Shown here piece by piece: positions 54,144 to 63,914 of a stretch of 64,000 nucleotides of DNA. Every line of letters begins with the position of its first letter. Position 1 is the stretch's first letter. The notes beneath the pieces are model-generated. The model had not been told where the DNA came from, did no database searches, and worked only from the letters and a program-made list of their open reading frames with translations. Origin of the DNA: Candidatus Gastranaerophilales bacterium (GTDB taxonomy: Bacteria > Cyanobacteriota > Vampirovibrionia > Gastranaerophilales > Gastranaerophilaceae); assembly GCA_944326525.1 (NCBI GenBank), contig CALVEG010000005.1:1-64000 (forward strand). The letters are read 5' to 3'. Made by a program: the position numbers and the translations under genes.

Positions 54144-55226
54144 ATGAAAGATATGTTAGATAAAATTTTACAGATAGAAAAGAAGTACAACGAGTTAGGT
54201 GTAACGTTGTCAGATCCTGCTGTAATACAAGATTATAACAGATTTAGAGACCTTTCAAAACAGCGTAAATCAATGGAAGAAACTGTTAATCTGTATTATG
54301 ACTGGAAAAAAGCAGTAGATGCAATAGCCGAAGCAAAAGAAATGATAAAGTCCGAGCACGATGAGGAAATGAAATCGTTTTTAAAAGCTGAAATGGAAGA
54401 AAATGAGGCAAAGCTTCCTGAGTATGAAGAACGGATGAAAATACTTTTACTTCCTCGAGATCCGATGGATGACAAAGACATTATGTTAGAAATCCGCGGC
54501 GGAGCCGGAGGAGATGAGGCAAACATTTTCGCAGGCGATTTAGCGAGAATGTATATGCGTTATGCGGATAAAAAGGGCTGGCAGACGCAGGTTTTATCCA
54601 AGACTGAATGTGAGGCTGGCGGAGTTTCCGAAATTATTATTTCAATAAAAGGTGATGCCGTATATTCTCAACTTAAATACGAATCTGGCGTTCATAGAGT
54701 TCAGAGAGTTCCTGCAACGGAATCTCAAGGCCGAGTACATACTTCAACCGCAACTGTCGCTGTAATGCCGGAAGTTGATGACGTTGAAGTTGAACTTAAT
54801 ATGAATGACATAGAAATAACAACAGCTCGTTCAGGCGGTGCCGGCGGGCAAAACGTAAACAAAGTAGAAACAGCAGCCAGAGTATTTCATAAACCAACAG
54901 GCATAATGATTTTCTGTACAGAAGAACGATCACAGCTTCAAAACAAAGAACGTGCATTGCAGATTTTGAAAGCAAAGCTTTATGATATGGAAGTGCAGAA
55001 GCAAATGCAGGAAATTACCGATCTTCGTCGTTCACAGGTTGGCACAGGCGACAGAAGTGAGCGAATAAGAACGTATAACTTCCCGCAAGGCCGTTTAACT
55101 GACCACAGATTAAATCACAACTTAAATGTCTGGACGGTAATAGACGGAGATCTGGACGAGCTTATAAAACTTTTAATGGAATATGACCAGAAATTAAAAC
55201 TGGAAAAGTTAGCAGAGGTGAATTAG
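54144..55226 (+). CDS. prfA: Peptide chain release factor 1
   Basis: A 360-residue class I release factor reading UAA and UAG. The catalytic GGQ is in [19 protein letters not shown] (about 225-243). The codon-recognition loop has [13 protein letters not shown] (about 192-204), where PxT specifies RF1. The final [15 protein letters not shown] segment is canonical. It opens a run of translation genes: ylxR overlaps its stop by one base (TAGTG), then infB, rbfA and truB. No separate ribosome binding site is seen; translation likely starts on a leaderless message. Confidence 0.97.
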   Translation: MKDMLDKILQIEKKYNELGVTLSDPAVIQDYNRFRDLSKQRKSMEETVNLYYDWKKAVDAIAEAKEMIKSEHDEEMKSFLKAEMEENEAKLPEYEERMKILLLPRDPMDDKDIMLEIRGGAGGDEANIFAGDLARMYMRYADKKGWQTQVLSKTECEAGGVSEIIISIKGDAVYSQLKYESGVHRVQRVPATESQGRVHTSTATVAVMPEVDDVEVELNMNDIEITTARSGGAGGQNVNKVETAARVFHKPTGIMIFCTEERSQLQNKERALQILKAKLYDMEVQKQMQEITDLRRSQVGTGDRSERIRTYNFPQGRLTDHRLNHNLNVWTVIDGDLDELIKLLMEYDQKLKLEKLAEVN

Positions 55227-55468
55227 TGACAGATAGAAAGTGCGCCGGATGCGGAGAAATTAAAAATCGAGAAGATTTGATAAAAATCACCAGACAACAT
55301 TCCGGCGGTATAGCTATCAACCCTGATTCCAAAGTATTTGGCAGATCGGTATATCTTTGCTATAATAAATTGTGTATAGAGAATGCTTTTAAGAAAGATA
55401 AAATATCAAAAGCTTTAAAAGCCTCTGTACCTGCAGAACTGAAAGGGAAATTAATAAATGAGTTTTGA
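55226..55468 (+). CDS. ylxR: YlxR-family RNA-binding protein (DUF448)
   Basis: An 80-residue protein starting at a GTG that overlaps the prfA stop. RKCAGCGEIKNREDLIKITR at the N-terminus and GRSVYLCYNKLCIENAFKK in the middle match the DUF448/YlxR family, which usually lies between nusA and infB and binds RNA or RNase P. nusA is absent here; prfA takes that place. Its end overlaps infB by 11 bases. Confidence 0.9.
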   Translation: MTDRKCAGCGEIKNREDLIKITRQHSGGIAINPDSKVFGRSVYLCYNKLCIENAFKKDKISKALKASVPAELKGKLINEF

Positions 55469-57980
55469 AACCAAAAGAATAAATGAAATAGCAAAAGAAT
55501 TAAATATGACAAGCAAGGAAATTATAGAAAAGCTTGCAGCGATGAATATTACAGGGAAAACTCATTCAAGCACTTTGACACCGGATCAAGAACGGAGATT
55601 AAAGGAATTTATAAATTCAGGTTCAGAAAAACCGGCTAAAAAGCCGAAAGCATTTGTTGTGAAAAAAGCTAAGAATACCGAAGCTCCTGCAGAAGTAGAG
55701 GTTGTGGAAGTTGAGTCGCCGACAAAAGAAAAAGAGCCAGAGAAGAAGGAAGAACCGGTAAAGCGTCCGCAAATAGAGGTTGTAAAGCCAAAGAGCAGAT
55801 TAGAAATTGTTCGAAGAGCTCCGCAGGCTCCAGCAAATGGTTCAGCAAAAGCTTCAGAGGGTAAAAAGTTTCCTCCGCGTCCGGAGCGTGGAGAAAGACC
55901 TGAAAGAGGCAAAAGACCATTTGGTTCTCAAGGTTCAAAAGAAAATGATAAATCAAAAGATTTTAAAAAGTCAGAAAGACCAGAATCAGGCGAAAGAAAA
56001 CCTATTCAACGCCATATAATTTCGCAAGAGATATACGAAAATAAGTCACCAGGCAGAAGAAGAAGCGATAACAAACGTAAAGAGAAAGATTTCAACTCTA
56101 AAAAAGAAGAGCAAGAAAGAATTTCACTTGAAAAAGCAGCAGCTCAAAAGCATAAAAAGCGTGTTCATAAAGAAGAAGAACAAGAAGCTGTAACTCAAAT
56201 AGTTGTAGATAGAGCAATGACAATAAGCGAGTTAGCTGAAAAAATACAAAAGACACCTGCCGAGATAGTAAAATTTTTAATGTTTCAAGGCATAATGGCG
56301 ACAGTAAACCAACTTATAGACGTAGATGTAATCAAGAAGGTCTGTGCCGAATATAACTTAGAAGTTTTGGAAGAAGACTTAGAAGCTTATATGGAAGAAG
56401 AGTTGGAGAAAGAAGAAAAGCAAAAGGCTCTATCAGAAGTTGACAAAAAACTTTTGAAGCGCCGAGCACCAGTCGTAAGTATTATGGGACATGTAGACCA
56501 TGGTAAAACAACGTTATTAGATAGTATACGAGCATCAAAACACAAAATAGTAGCGACAGAAGTTGGTGGAATTACACAGTCAATTGGTGCTTATACTGTT
56601 TATCTTGATAACAGTAACGAAAAGAAGATTGTTTTTGTAGACACCCCAGGTCACGAAGCCTTCACAGAAATGAGGGCAAGAGGTGCAAAAGCAACAGATA
56701 TTGCGATTTTGGTAGTAGCAGCTGATGATGGAATAATGCCGCAGACTATAGAAGCGATTAACCACGCAAAAGCAGCAGATGTACCGATTATAGTTGCTGT
56801 AAACAAGATTGATAAACCTGATGCTAATCCAGATAAGATTCTTCAGCAATTGACCGAACACGGGCTGGTACCTGAAGAATGGGGTGGAGATACTATTACA
56901 GTAAAAGTTTCAGCACTTCAAGGATTAGGTATTGATGAACTTCTTGAATATATACTTTTGGTAGCTGAAATTCAAGATTTAAAAGCAAATCCAAAAGCAG
57001 AAGCTACAGGGGTTGTAATAGAGGCAAACCTAGATAAGGGTAAAGGTCCTGTTGCAACACTATTAGTTCAAAATGGTACATTGCGAGTAGGAAATTGTAT
57101 TGTTGTAGGAACAGCATGCGGGCGTGTTAGAGCGTTACTTTCAGATAGCGGAGAAAGAATTACCAAGGCAGAGCCGTCTACTCCTGTAGAGGTATTAGGA
57201 TTAACAGAAGTTCCGCAGGCAGGTGATCATTTCGAAGTAGTCAAAAACGAAAAAGAGATGAAATCAATTGTTGAAAAACGCAAAGAAAAAGAACGTGATA
57301 AGCGTCTTGATGCAATGTTGCCGGCGCACATTCGCCGTGAGGCAGTAGCAGGAGAAGATGATATTCCGCAGTTGAACTTGATAATAAAAGCAAATACTCA
57401 CGGTTCAGCGGAAGCTGTTTCGCAAGCAATTGCACAGTTGGATTCAAAAGAAATCAAAACAAAGATTATACACGTAGGCGTAGGTGATATATCAGAGGCC
57501 GATGTAATGCTGGCTTCAGCGTCAAACGCATTAATCTTAGGATTTACCGTAAAAGAAGATAGTAATGCGCTTGCAGCAGCAGAAAAAGAAGGCGTTACGA
57601 TTAAGAAATACGATATTATTTATCAAATTTTAGAAGATATTGAAAAGACAATGCTTTCATTACTTGAACCTGAAGTTAAGGAAGTTGAACTAGGAAAAGC
57701 AGAAGTCAGACAGATATTTACAATAGGAAAAACTACAAGAATTGCCGGTTGCTATGTTACAGAGGGTAAAATAGTCAGAAGCAAAGATGCAGTTTTATAC
57801 CGTGGCGGAAAAGAAATATACAGAGGTGCAATTGATCAGCTTAAACGTTTCAAGGATGATGTAAAAGAAGTTGCACAAGGTTTTGAATGCGGTATATCTT
57901 TTGCAAAATGGAATGATATCGAAGTCGGTGATATTATAGAAGTTTCTACAAAAGAAGAAGTTCAAAGACAAAGTTTGTAG
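55458..57980 (+). CDS. infB: Translation initiation factor IF-2
   Basis: An 840-residue GTPase that brings fMet-tRNA to the 30S subunit. Residues 1-60 form an N-terminal IF2_N-type domain ([19 protein letters not shown]). About 60-250 is a charged low-complexity linker, then a second IF2_N domain. The G domain starts at ~335: [11 protein letters not shown] (G1), [15 protein letters not shown] (G3), NKID (G4) and VSALQG (G5). Domains II-IV fill the rest. The start is inside ylxR. Confidence 0.97.
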   Translation: MSFETKRINEIAKELNMTSKEIIEKLAAMNITGKTHSSTLTPDQERRLKEFINSGSEKPAKKPKAFVVKKAKNTEAPAEVEVVEVESPTKEKEPEKKEEPVKRPQIEVVKPKSRLEIVRRAPQAPANGSAKASEGKKFPPRPERGERPERGKRPFGSQGSKENDKSKDFKKSERPESGERKPIQRHIISQEIYENKSPGRRRSDNKRKEKDFNSKKEEQERISLEKAAAQKHKKRVHKEEEQEAVTQIVVDRAMTISELAEKIQKTPAEIVKFLMFQGIMATVNQLIDVDVIKKVCAEYNLEVLEEDLEAYMEEELEKEEKQKALSEVDKKLLKRRAPVVSIMGHVDHGKTTLLDSIRASKHKIVATEVGGITQSIGAYTVYLDNSNEKKIVFVDTPGHEAFTEMRARGAKATDIAILVVAADDGIMPQTIEAINHAKAADVPIIVAVNKIDKPDANPDKILQQLTEHGLVPEEWGGDTITVKVSALQGLGIDELLEYILLVAEIQDLKANPKAEATGVVIEANLDKGKGPVATLLVQNGTLRVGNCIVVGTACGRVRALLSDSGERITKAEPSTPVEVLGLTEVPQAGDHFEVVKNEKEMKSIVEKRKEKERDKRLDAMLPAHIRREAVAGEDDIPQLNLIIKANTHGSAEAVSQAIAQLDSKEIKTKIIHVGVGDISEADVMLASASNALILGFTVKEDSNALAAAEKEGVTIKKYDIIYQILEDIEKTMLSLLEPEVKEVELGKAEVRQIFTIGKTTRIAGCYVTEGKIVRSKDAVLYRGGKEIYRGAIDQLKRFKDDVKEVAQGFECGISFAKWNDIEVGDIIEVSTKEEVQRQSL

Positions 57981-58020
57981 TTTAGCCCTTTCGTAATCAA
58001 CAGAATTAAAGGAAATCAAA

Positions 58021-58365
58021 ATGACATTAAGAAACGAACGAGTTAGGAAAGAATTAATGAGAGATATTTCGGATATCTTAAGAAAAGAAATTCGAGGTCT
58101 TGCAGGTGTAGTATCAGTTTTAGACGTAGAAGTTTCTCATGACAATTCTTTTGCAAAAGTCATATATAGTGTCTTAGGCAGTCCTGAGCAGGTTGAAAAG
58201 ACAAAAGAAATTATAGAAAAAAGCACCCCAAAAGTAAGGTTTGAAGTTGGAAAAAAAATTCGTCTTCGCCTGACTCCTGAGTTGAAATTCGTATATACTG
58301 ATTCATTGGAAAAAGGTTCAAGGGTTAGCGAGATAATAGATAAAATTTCAAGAGGGGAACTTTAG
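58021..58365 (+). CDS. rbfA: Ribosome-binding factor A
   Basis: A 114-residue KH-like protein for 16S rRNA 5'-end processing and cold adaptation. RNERVRKELMRDISDILRKEI (split over about 4-24) and LRLTPELKFVYTDSLEKGSRVSEII (split over about 80-104) are typical. AAAGGAAAT precedes the ATG. It lies between infB and truB, the standard order. Confidence 0.94.
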   Translation: MTLRNERVRKELMRDISDILRKEIRGLAGVVSVLDVEVSHDNSFAKVIYSVLGSPEQVEKTKEIIEKSTPKVRFEVGKKIRLRLTPELKFVYTDSLEKGSRVSEIIDKISRGEL

Positions 58366-58367
58366 TT

Positions 58368-59288
58368 TTGGTAAAAGCTGATTGTGGCTCAAGTGTTACA
58401 AGCAATGCGGCAATAAAAAAAGATTTTGGTATTTTAGGGTTTTTAAATATAAGAAAACCGGTAGGAATGACCTCTCATGATGTTGTTTATAAAATCAGAA
58501 AAGCATCCGGAATAAAGCAAGTTGGGCATACAGGAACATTGGATCCTTTTGCGGAAGGAGTTTTACCTGTTTGCATCGGGAAAGCGACAAGGCTTATTGA
58601 ATATTTGGATGACGACAAAGAATACCTTGCTGTTGTAAAATTTGGAATTGAAACTGATACTTATGATTTAGATGGAAATATTATTTCTGTCTCAGATAAA
58701 AAAATAACTAAGTCGGAGTTGGAGCGAATTTTACCTGAATTCAGGGGTGAAATTCTGCAAACTCCTCCGATGTTTTCTGCGATAAAAGTTAAAGGGAAAA
58801 AGTTATACGAATACGCAAGAGAGGGAAAGCAGATTGAAGTTGAGGCCAGAAAAGTTTTTATTGAAAAACTTGAATTGAATAGTTTTGACTCGGAAAAACA
58901 AGAGGCCGAAATTGTTGTAAAATGTTCAAAAGGTACATATATCCGTTCAATTGCGCATGATATAGGCGCGAAATTATTAGTTGGCGGGCATCTTGTAAAA
59001 TTAACAAGAACAAAAGCAGGAAAATTTAATATAGAAAATTCTGTAGATTTAGACAATTTTCAAAGTATTTCAGATGTAAAAAAATATCTTATAAATCCTC
59101 TTGAAATGTTGGATTATCCTAAGGTAAAAGTTGATGTCACAGAAAACGAGAAGATTTCGCATGGAAACCCGATACATAATAAGAATGATATTTCAACGGG
59201 TCAAGTTGTAATTTTAATTTATAATGATATAATAAGTGCAGTCGGAGTAACCGATGGAGATAAAATCTTAATTAAGAAAGTATTTTAG
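58368..59288 (+). CDS. truB: tRNA pseudouridine(55) synthase
   Basis: A 306-residue enzyme making pseudouridine 55 in the tRNA T-loop. LNIRKPVGMTSHDVVYKIRK (about 27-46), GHTGTLDPFAEGVLPVCIGKATRL (split over about 54-77, catalytic Asp in TLDP), YEYAREGKQIE and CSKGTYIRSIAHDIG (about 186-200). The start is a TTG with AGAGGGGA upstream, two bases after rbfA. The first ~25 residues go beyond the usual N-terminus, so the true start could be slightly later, although no better site is visible. Confidence 0.94.
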   Translation: MVKADCGSSVTSNAAIKKDFGILGFLNIRKPVGMTSHDVVYKIRKASGIKQVGHTGTLDPFAEGVLPVCIGKATRLIEYLDDDKEYLAVVKFGIETDTYDLDGNIISVSDKKITKSELERILPEFRGEILQTPPMFSAIKVKGKKLYEYAREGKQIEVEARKVFIEKLELNSFDSEKQEAEIVVKCSKGTYIRSIAHDIGAKLLVGGHLVKLTRTKAGKFNIENSVDLDNFQSISDVKKYLINPLEMLDYPKVKVDVTENEKISHGNPIHNKNDISTGQVVILIYNDIISAVGVTDGDKILIKKVF

Positions 59289-59292
59289 AAAA

Positions 59293-60192
59293 ATGAAAAA
59301 GCAAATTTGCGTTTTAGCAGCAATAATGTTCGGGTTGTCCGGAGGGTTTAATACAGTACAGGCACAGCAAACTGAAGGTTTTAGATGTGTTGCGCCTTAC
59401 GATTTATCAAGCGGATTTTCAAGTACTTTAAGCCGAATAAGCGGAGCGAATTTTTTAGGCAGCAAAATAGCTGAACATATATTAAAGTCACAAGTTACTA
59501 AGAATGCGGACGGTAAATTTACTGTTGGCGTAAAATCATATAGTGTAGCCGACTTGAAAGCCGGCAGGTTTAAGTCAATGGAAATTCACGGTAAAAATGT
59601 TGAAGCAGACGGTGTATATTTTAGTACAATGGATATTTCAACCCTTTGTGATTTTAACTATATAGTATATGATGAAAAGAATTCAACAGCTGTATTTAAA
59701 GAAGATTTTCCGATGAGTTTTGCAGTAACTTTGTCAGAGGAAGATCTTAACAAAACAATGAAAGCTGCTGGATACTTTGATATGATAGAGAAGGTTAACA
59801 ATTTTGGAAAATCAATTTCTCTATTTAATATTGAATCAACACAGGCAAAAATTAGAAACAATAAATTCGTATATGTTTTTAATTTGAATGTGCCAGCTCT
59901 AAGTTTTCTTTCAGGTAAAGGTTCAAGATTGGAAGTAGCATTGATAACCGACTTAAAAGTAGAAGATGGTGAAGTTCTTTTAGACAATCCTCAGTTTGTG
60001 AATTCTTATGTAAAGGTGGATTTAGGAAGTCTTACAAAGGTATTCAATTATCTTGATCCATTGGATTATTCATTAAAAGTTATGGAAAACAAAGATGCAG
60101 ATTTGCAAGTAAGAAACGTAAATATAATAAATGACAAAATAAATATCTCGGGTACAATAAACATACCTAAAGATAAACTTACACAACTATAA
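59293..60192 (+). CDS. Secreted DUF2993-like lipid-binding protein
   Basis: A 299-residue protein with a signal peptide (MKKQICVLAAIMFGLSG ... VQA-Q, about 1-24). The body is alternating strands of the DUF2993/LmeA type: FKSMEIHGKNVEADGVYFSTMDISTLCDFNYI (split over about 96-127), MSFAVTLSEEDLNKTM and LDYSLKVMENKDADLQVRNV. DUF2993 proteins occur widely in cyanobacteria and actinobacteria and bind phospholipids. It follows truB by 4 bases and may be co-transcribed. Family assignment is moderate. Confidence 0.65.
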   Translation: MKKQICVLAAIMFGLSGGFNTVQAQQTEGFRCVAPYDLSSGFSSTLSRISGANFLGSKIAEHILKSQVTKNADGKFTVGVKSYSVADLKAGRFKSMEIHGKNVEADGVYFSTMDISTLCDFNYIVYDEKNSTAVFKEDFPMSFAVTLSEEDLNKTMKAAGYFDMIEKVNNFGKSISLFNIESTQAKIRNNKFVYVFNLNVPALSFLSGKGSRLEVALITDLKVEDGEVLLDNPQFVNSYVKVDLGSLTKVFNYLDPLDYSLKVMENKDADLQVRNVNIINDKINISGTINIPKDKLTQL

Positions 60193-60202
60193 GGAATGAT
60201 AT

Positions 60203-60847
60203 ATGGGAAGACGCAAGAAGAAAAATAATACAGTAAATAATATAAAAATATTTTTCATAGGTATTATCTTGACGGCGCTTGTGGCCTGCGGGGTTTATTT
60301 TGGATTGCAATATTGGACACCTGGAGATGAGATAGTAGATATTCCGGATAAGAAGGAAGTTCAAGTTCCACCAGAAGATGTTCCAACACCTCCGGAGCAG
60401 AAGCAGCCTGAACCACCAAAACAAGAGGAATATGTAAATATATTTTTCATTGGAAAAAATGAGAATAATGAAGAGGTTTATAGAGCAGTAAAACGTGTTT
60501 ATAATCCTGAAGTTGACGGATCAAAAGTAAAATATGCAGTAACAAGTCTTGTCCTAGGTCCAAAACCCGGAGAAAAAGCAGGCGGTGTATATTCAGAAAT
60601 TCCTGCGGATACAAGGATAATAAGTATAACAGAGAAGCCTGATAAAGTAATAATAGATCTTTCATCAGCTTTTGCAACAGGCGGTGGAACGGAAAGTGTT
60701 TATAAAAGGTTATTCCAGTTAATAAAAACAGCAAAACGTAACACTTCAAAAGCGGTATTTTTATATATAAACGGTCAACAGGCAGATGTAATCGGAGGCG
60801 ACGGCATAATGATTACACAACCTTTGACAGAAAATTCATTGGACTAG
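60203..60847 (+). CDS. GerMN-domain membrane-anchored protein
   Basis: A 214-residue protein. Residues 12-35 form a membrane anchor (IFFIGIILTALVACGVYFGL). About 45-75 is a Pro/Glu-rich linker. The GerMN (sporulation/spore germination) domain spans ~78-205: VNIFFIGKNENNEEVYRAV, VTSLVLGPKPGEKAGGVYSEIP and VIIDLSSAFATGGGTESVY. In non-sporulating bacteria such domains are periplasmic and of unknown role. AAGGAATGA precedes the ATG; it is the fifth gene after infB. Confidence 0.85.
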   Translation: MGRRKKKNNTVNNIKIFFIGIILTALVACGVYFGLQYWTPGDEIVDIPDKKEVQVPPEDVPTPPEQKQPEPPKQEEYVNIFFIGKNENNEEVYRAVKRVYNPEVDGSKVKYAVTSLVLGPKPGEKAGGVYSEIPADTRIISITEKPDKVIIDLSSAFATGGGTESVYKRLFQLIKTAKRNTSKAVFLYINGQQADVIGGDGIMITQPLTENSLD

Positions 60848-60850
60848 AAA

Positions 60851-61117
60851 ATGGAAAAAGATATAGATTATTACCTTAACCTTGATTGGACTCTTATAGA
60901 AGGTGAGGACTTGGATTTTGAGGGGAATCCTTACCATTATATAATGATAGAAGAAATCCCAAGTTTTTGCTTTTGTGCTAAAACCATAGAAAAAGCAAGA
61001 GAGAATTACAAGAAACAATTAAAACTAACGTTAACGGTAATGTTAGAGTCAGATGAAACAATAAGAGAACCAGGCGAAGGCGATGGAGAACCCGATTGGG
61101 AAAGCCTTTGTCCATAA
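60851..61117 (+). CDS. HicB-like small protein
   Basis: An 88-residue acidic protein 3 bases after the GerMN gene. YHYIMIEEIPSFCFCAKTIEKARENYKKQLKLTL (split over about 28-61) matches the HicB antitoxin-type fold (strand, IxEIP, Ala-rich helix). No HicA toxin is next to it, and a C-terminal DNA-binding domain is absent. The end is a Glu/Gly/Asp-rich tail. I infer an orphan HicB-like fold used for something else. Confidence 0.6.
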   Translation: MEKDIDYYLNLDWTLIEGEDLDFEGNPYHYIMIEEIPSFCFCAKTIEKARENYKKQLKLTLTVMLESDETIREPGEGDGEPDWESLCP

Positions 61118-61126
61118 TTTTCAAAA

Positions 61127-62254
61127 TTAATTGTTATAAGTTTCAGCATATTTAGGGTTAACAGCAAGCCACTTGAATGCTTGGGAGTCGGATTGAGGAA
61201 TATCTATAACAAAAGTTCCGCCGTATCTTCCGCGTGAAAATGTCAGATAGCCTTCAGCAGCCAAGTTTTTAAATGCTTTTCTGATAGTATTCGGGCTTAA
61301 ATCTAAAGCTTTTGAAAGTGCCATTATGGATGGTAGTCTGTCACCGATTGAATAATTTTCACTTATCATTTTTTTAATCTGATTTTGCGTTCTTTCGTAA
61401 TAGTAAAAAGCCGTGTCTTGAGCTTTAGCAAAGATAGAGGTTTCAACTCCGATATTTACTGTTTTGTCACCGGGCATTTTGATAACTGAAGTTCCGTATC
61501 TTCCGCGTCTTGGGAGAAGAATCCCTTCGTTAATCAGATTTTGTAAAGCGTCATGAATTGTTTTTATACTTACATTGAATAATTTTGCAAGCTTGCCGTG
61601 AGGAGGAAGTTTATCTCCTTGTCGAAGGTTTGTTGTTATGTAATTTTTTAAATCATTTTCAACTTTTTCAACTAATGTTTCGGTTTCCAAAGGTTTTTTT
61701 TGAGTTGAAAAATTGTTTGATTTAACAACCCATCCGGAATCTTGCGAGTTTTTGTATCTGCGTTCCAGAATCCCCTCTGTGCATAATTTTTCAAGAGCAA
61801 GTCTTGTTGTATTAAATGATATTGAAATTTCATTTGCAATATTTCTTGAAGACGGTAAAATTGAACCGCATTTGAATTTTTTACTTTTAATGTATTTTTT
61901 AATTTCTTCGATAGCGGATTCTCTTTTAGATGTCAATTTTCTTATTTTAGGTTCAGAGTTTTTATATTTAATAATGGTGCCTATGCATTGTTTAGATTCT
62001 AAATAACCCAAATCTTCAACAATTCTTAAAGCATTTTGGATTGTTCCAACGCTTACGCCAAGAAGAAATGCCATATCGGGTTTTGCAGGAAGAAGCGAGC
62101 CTGATTTGATTTTTCCGGAGTTCAATCCTTGTTCTATAAAATTTGCAAGCCATTCTGCAATCGCAGTTGCTTTTGATTTTTCAATATTTTTTAGCTCAGG
62201 TAAACTTCCTGCAAGTTCAACTGTACTAATCTGTTTAAGCTTGTTTTTTTGCAT
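61127..62254 (-). CDS. Regulator with four tandem GntR-type winged helices
   Basis: A 375-residue protein made of four GntR-like DNA-binding domains at about 29-96, 110-178, 196-260 and 287-351, with short linkers and no effector domain. Each shows the pattern I/LP-S/A/P-x-x-x-L/I-A-x-x-x-x-V/I-S-x-x-T-I/T followed by GYL/GIL and a wing. The third and fourth end with nearly the same wing, RGRYGTSVI and RGRYGGTFVI, suggesting internal duplication. A typical GntR regulator has one such domain plus a sensor. AAAAGGG precedes the ATG. TAGTGTAT boxes on the minus strand (62253-62260 and 62282-62289) could be operator sites. Confidence 0.8.
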   Translation of the reverse strand: MQKNKLKQISTVELAGSLPELKNIEKSKATAIAEWLANFIEQGLNSGKIKSGSLLPAKPDMAFLLGVSVGTIQNALRIVEDLGYLESKQCIGTIIKYKNSEPKIRKLTSKRESAIEEIKKYIKSKKFKCGSILPSSRNIANEISISFNTTRLALEKLCTEGILERRYKNSQDSGWVVKSNNFSTQKKPLETETLVEKVENDLKNYITTNLRQGDKLPPHGKLAKLFNVSIKTIHDALQNLINEGILLPRRGRYGTSVIKMPGDKTVNIGVETSIFAKAQDTAFYYYERTQNQIKKMISENYSIGDRLPSIMALSKALDLSPNTIRKAFKNLAAEGYLTFSRGRYGGTFVIDIPQSDSQAFKWLAVNPKYAETYNN

Positions 62255-62289
62255 ACACTACCCTTTTAAATGATTTTAATGATACACTA
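62253..62289 (-). promoter_or_regulatory. Repeated ATACACTA box upstream of the GntR gene
   Basis: ATACACTA occurs at 62253-62260 and 62282-62289, 29 bases apart. The first overlaps the start codon of the four-winged-helix gene. They may be autoregulatory sites. Confidence 0.3.
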
Positions 62290-62355
62290 TTTATAAAAAA
62301 ACATCAAGGTATTTTTTGCGGTTTTTTAAAGAAATTTTTACAAATATATTAACCG

Positions 62356-62384
62356 TTGAAATCGCACTATTCTTGGTGTAGAAT
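62356..62384 (+). promoter_or_regulatory. Sigma-70-like promoter of adk
   Basis: TTGAAA (62356-62361), a 17-base spacer and TAGAAT (62379-62384). The spacer and -10 contain an imperfect inverted repeat CACTATTCT...AGAATAATAGTG, a possible operator. Confidence 0.6.
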
Positions 62385-62421
62385 AATAGTGAATTTTACA
62401 TAAGAGAGAAAAGAGTGAACT

Positions 62422-63081
62422 ATGAAAAAAGAACTTATTTTTTTAGGACCTCCGGCTTGCGGGAAGGGAACACAGACGAATAAATTAGCAGAATATTTAA
62501 ATTTTCCACACGTAGATACAGGCTCTCTTTTAAGAAATGAAATTAAAAACAACACAGAAGCCGGTATCGAAGCAAAGAAGTTTATTGATAAAGGTCAGCT
62601 TGTACCTGTAGATTTGGTTGCAAGAATTATCAAGAACAGACTTGCGCAAGAGGATTGCAAGGACGGATATATTTTAGATGGATATCCAAGAAGTGTAGAG
62701 CAGGCTGATAAGCTTGATATAATTAATAAAGAAATAAATTCAGACAACAATGATGTTGATTTTAGAGCAATTTATTTTGACATAGATACAAAAGTTTTAG
62801 TGGAAAGAATTGTAAACAGACGTTCTTGCCCAGTTTGCGGTGAAATTTATAACTTAGAATTCAAACCGCCTAAAAAAGAGGGTGTTTGTGATAAAGATGG
62901 CGCAGCTCTTGTTCAAAGAAAAGATGATACAAGAGAGGTTGCAGAATCTCGTTTTGAAACTTATTTTCATGAAACAGCACCTTTGATTGATTACTACAAA
63001 AACAAAGGCGTGTTAAAAACAATTGACGCAAACGGAACGATTGATGAAGTTTGGGAAAGATTGTTGGATGTAATTAAGTAA
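62422..63081 (+). CDS. adk: Adenylate kinase
   Basis: A 219-residue kinase balancing AMP, ADP and ATP. P-loop GPPACGKGTQ (about 8-17), NMP-binding HVDTGSLLR (about 32-40) and DGYPRSVEQAD (about 86-96). The LID has zinc-ligand Cys residues, CPVCGEIYN and GVCDKDG (C-x2-C ... C-x-x-D), as in Gram-positive-type enzymes. It is followed 71 bases later by map, the usual adk-map order, although secY and infA are missing. Confidence 0.96.
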   Translation: MKKELIFLGPPACGKGTQTNKLAEYLNFPHVDTGSLLRNEIKNNTEAGIEAKKFIDKGQLVPVDLVARIIKNRLAQEDCKDGYILDGYPRSVEQADKLDIINKEINSDNNDVDFRAIYFDIDTKVLVERIVNRRSCPVCGEIYNLEFKPPKKEGVCDKDGAALVQRKDDTREVAESRFETYFHETAPLIDYYKNKGVLKTIDANGTIDEVWERLLDVIK

Positions 63082-63152
63082 TTAAAAGAAATGAAAGGGG
63101 CTTGAGTTTTCGGCAATATAATTTAAGCAGAAGAAACAAGCTAAAAAGAAAG

Positions 63153-63914
63153 ATGATACACAGAAAATCAAGAGATGAAATCAAGCGTATGCGTCATGCA
63201 GGTCATATTGTGGCGCTTGTTCACCAAAAAATGCGCGAGGTGATAGAACCGGGTATAAGCACAAAAGAGCTGGATGATATTGCATATCATATAATAAAAG
63301 AAAACAGAGCTATTCCGACATTTTTAGGATATGCAGGGTTTCCGGGATCAATTTGTGCATCAATAAACGAACAGGTTGTTCATGGAATTCCGCATGAGGA
63401 TGTGAAAGTAAAAGAAGGCGATATAATTTCAATAGATGTTGGTGCAACTTACGGCGGAATGGTTGGTGATGGAGCTTGGACTTATCCTGTCGGGAAGATT
63501 ACGCCTGAAGTTCAAAGGTTATTGAACGCAACTGAAGAAGCTCTCTTTGAAGGTATTAAGCAAATGAGAGAAGGAAATGTTCTTGATGATGTATCAAAAG
63601 CTATAGAAAGAGTTGCAAATCGTGAAAAACTTGGAATTGTTCGTCAGTATGGCGGGCATGGAGTAGGACATGAAATGCACGAAGAGCCGTTTTTGTTTAA
63701 TTACAGTGTTGGAAACCAGTTGCCACTAAAGCAAGGTTATGTAATTGCAATTGAGCCTATGTTGAATTTGGGCGGAGATGATGTTGTGGTTGCAGATGAT
63801 GAGTGGACTGTTTCTACAACTGATAAACAGCCGTCTGCACATTTTGAACATACTGTTTTGGTTACTGAAGATGAGCCGCTGATTATTACTCAGCTAATGC
63901 CTCAGGAGAAATAG
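63153..63914 (+). CDS. map: Methionine aminopeptidase, type I
   Basis: A 253-residue enzyme that removes the first Met. I start at the ATG at 63153 (MIHRKSRDEIKRMRHAGHIVA), which matches the family; a TTG at 63102 would add 17 basic residues and sits only one base from its AAAGGGG. Metal ligands: D in SIDVGATYGGMVGDGAW (two Asp), H in QYGGHGVGHEMHEEP, E in IAIEPML and E in HFEHTVLVTEDEPL. The following gene begins right after its stop. Confidence 0.95.
   Translation: MIHRKSRDEIKRMRHAGHIVALVHQKMREVIEPGISTKELDDIAYHIIKENRAIPTFLGYAGFPGSICASINEQVVHGIPHEDVKVKEGDIISIDVGATYGGMVGDGAWTYPVGKITPEVQRLLNATEEALFEGIKQMREGNVLDDVSKAIERVANREKLGIVRQYGGHGVGHEMHEEPFLFNYSVGNQLPLKQGYVIAIEPMLNLGGDDVVVADDEWTVSTTDKQPSAHFEHTVLVTEDEPLIITQLMPQEK

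Noticed and set aside
60851-61117. HicAB toxin-antitoxin system
   Set aside because: No HicA-like gene is adjacent; only the HicB-like fold is seen.
63102-63152. Earlier TTG start for map
   Set aside because: It is one base from the purine-rich site and adds residues not found in the family.
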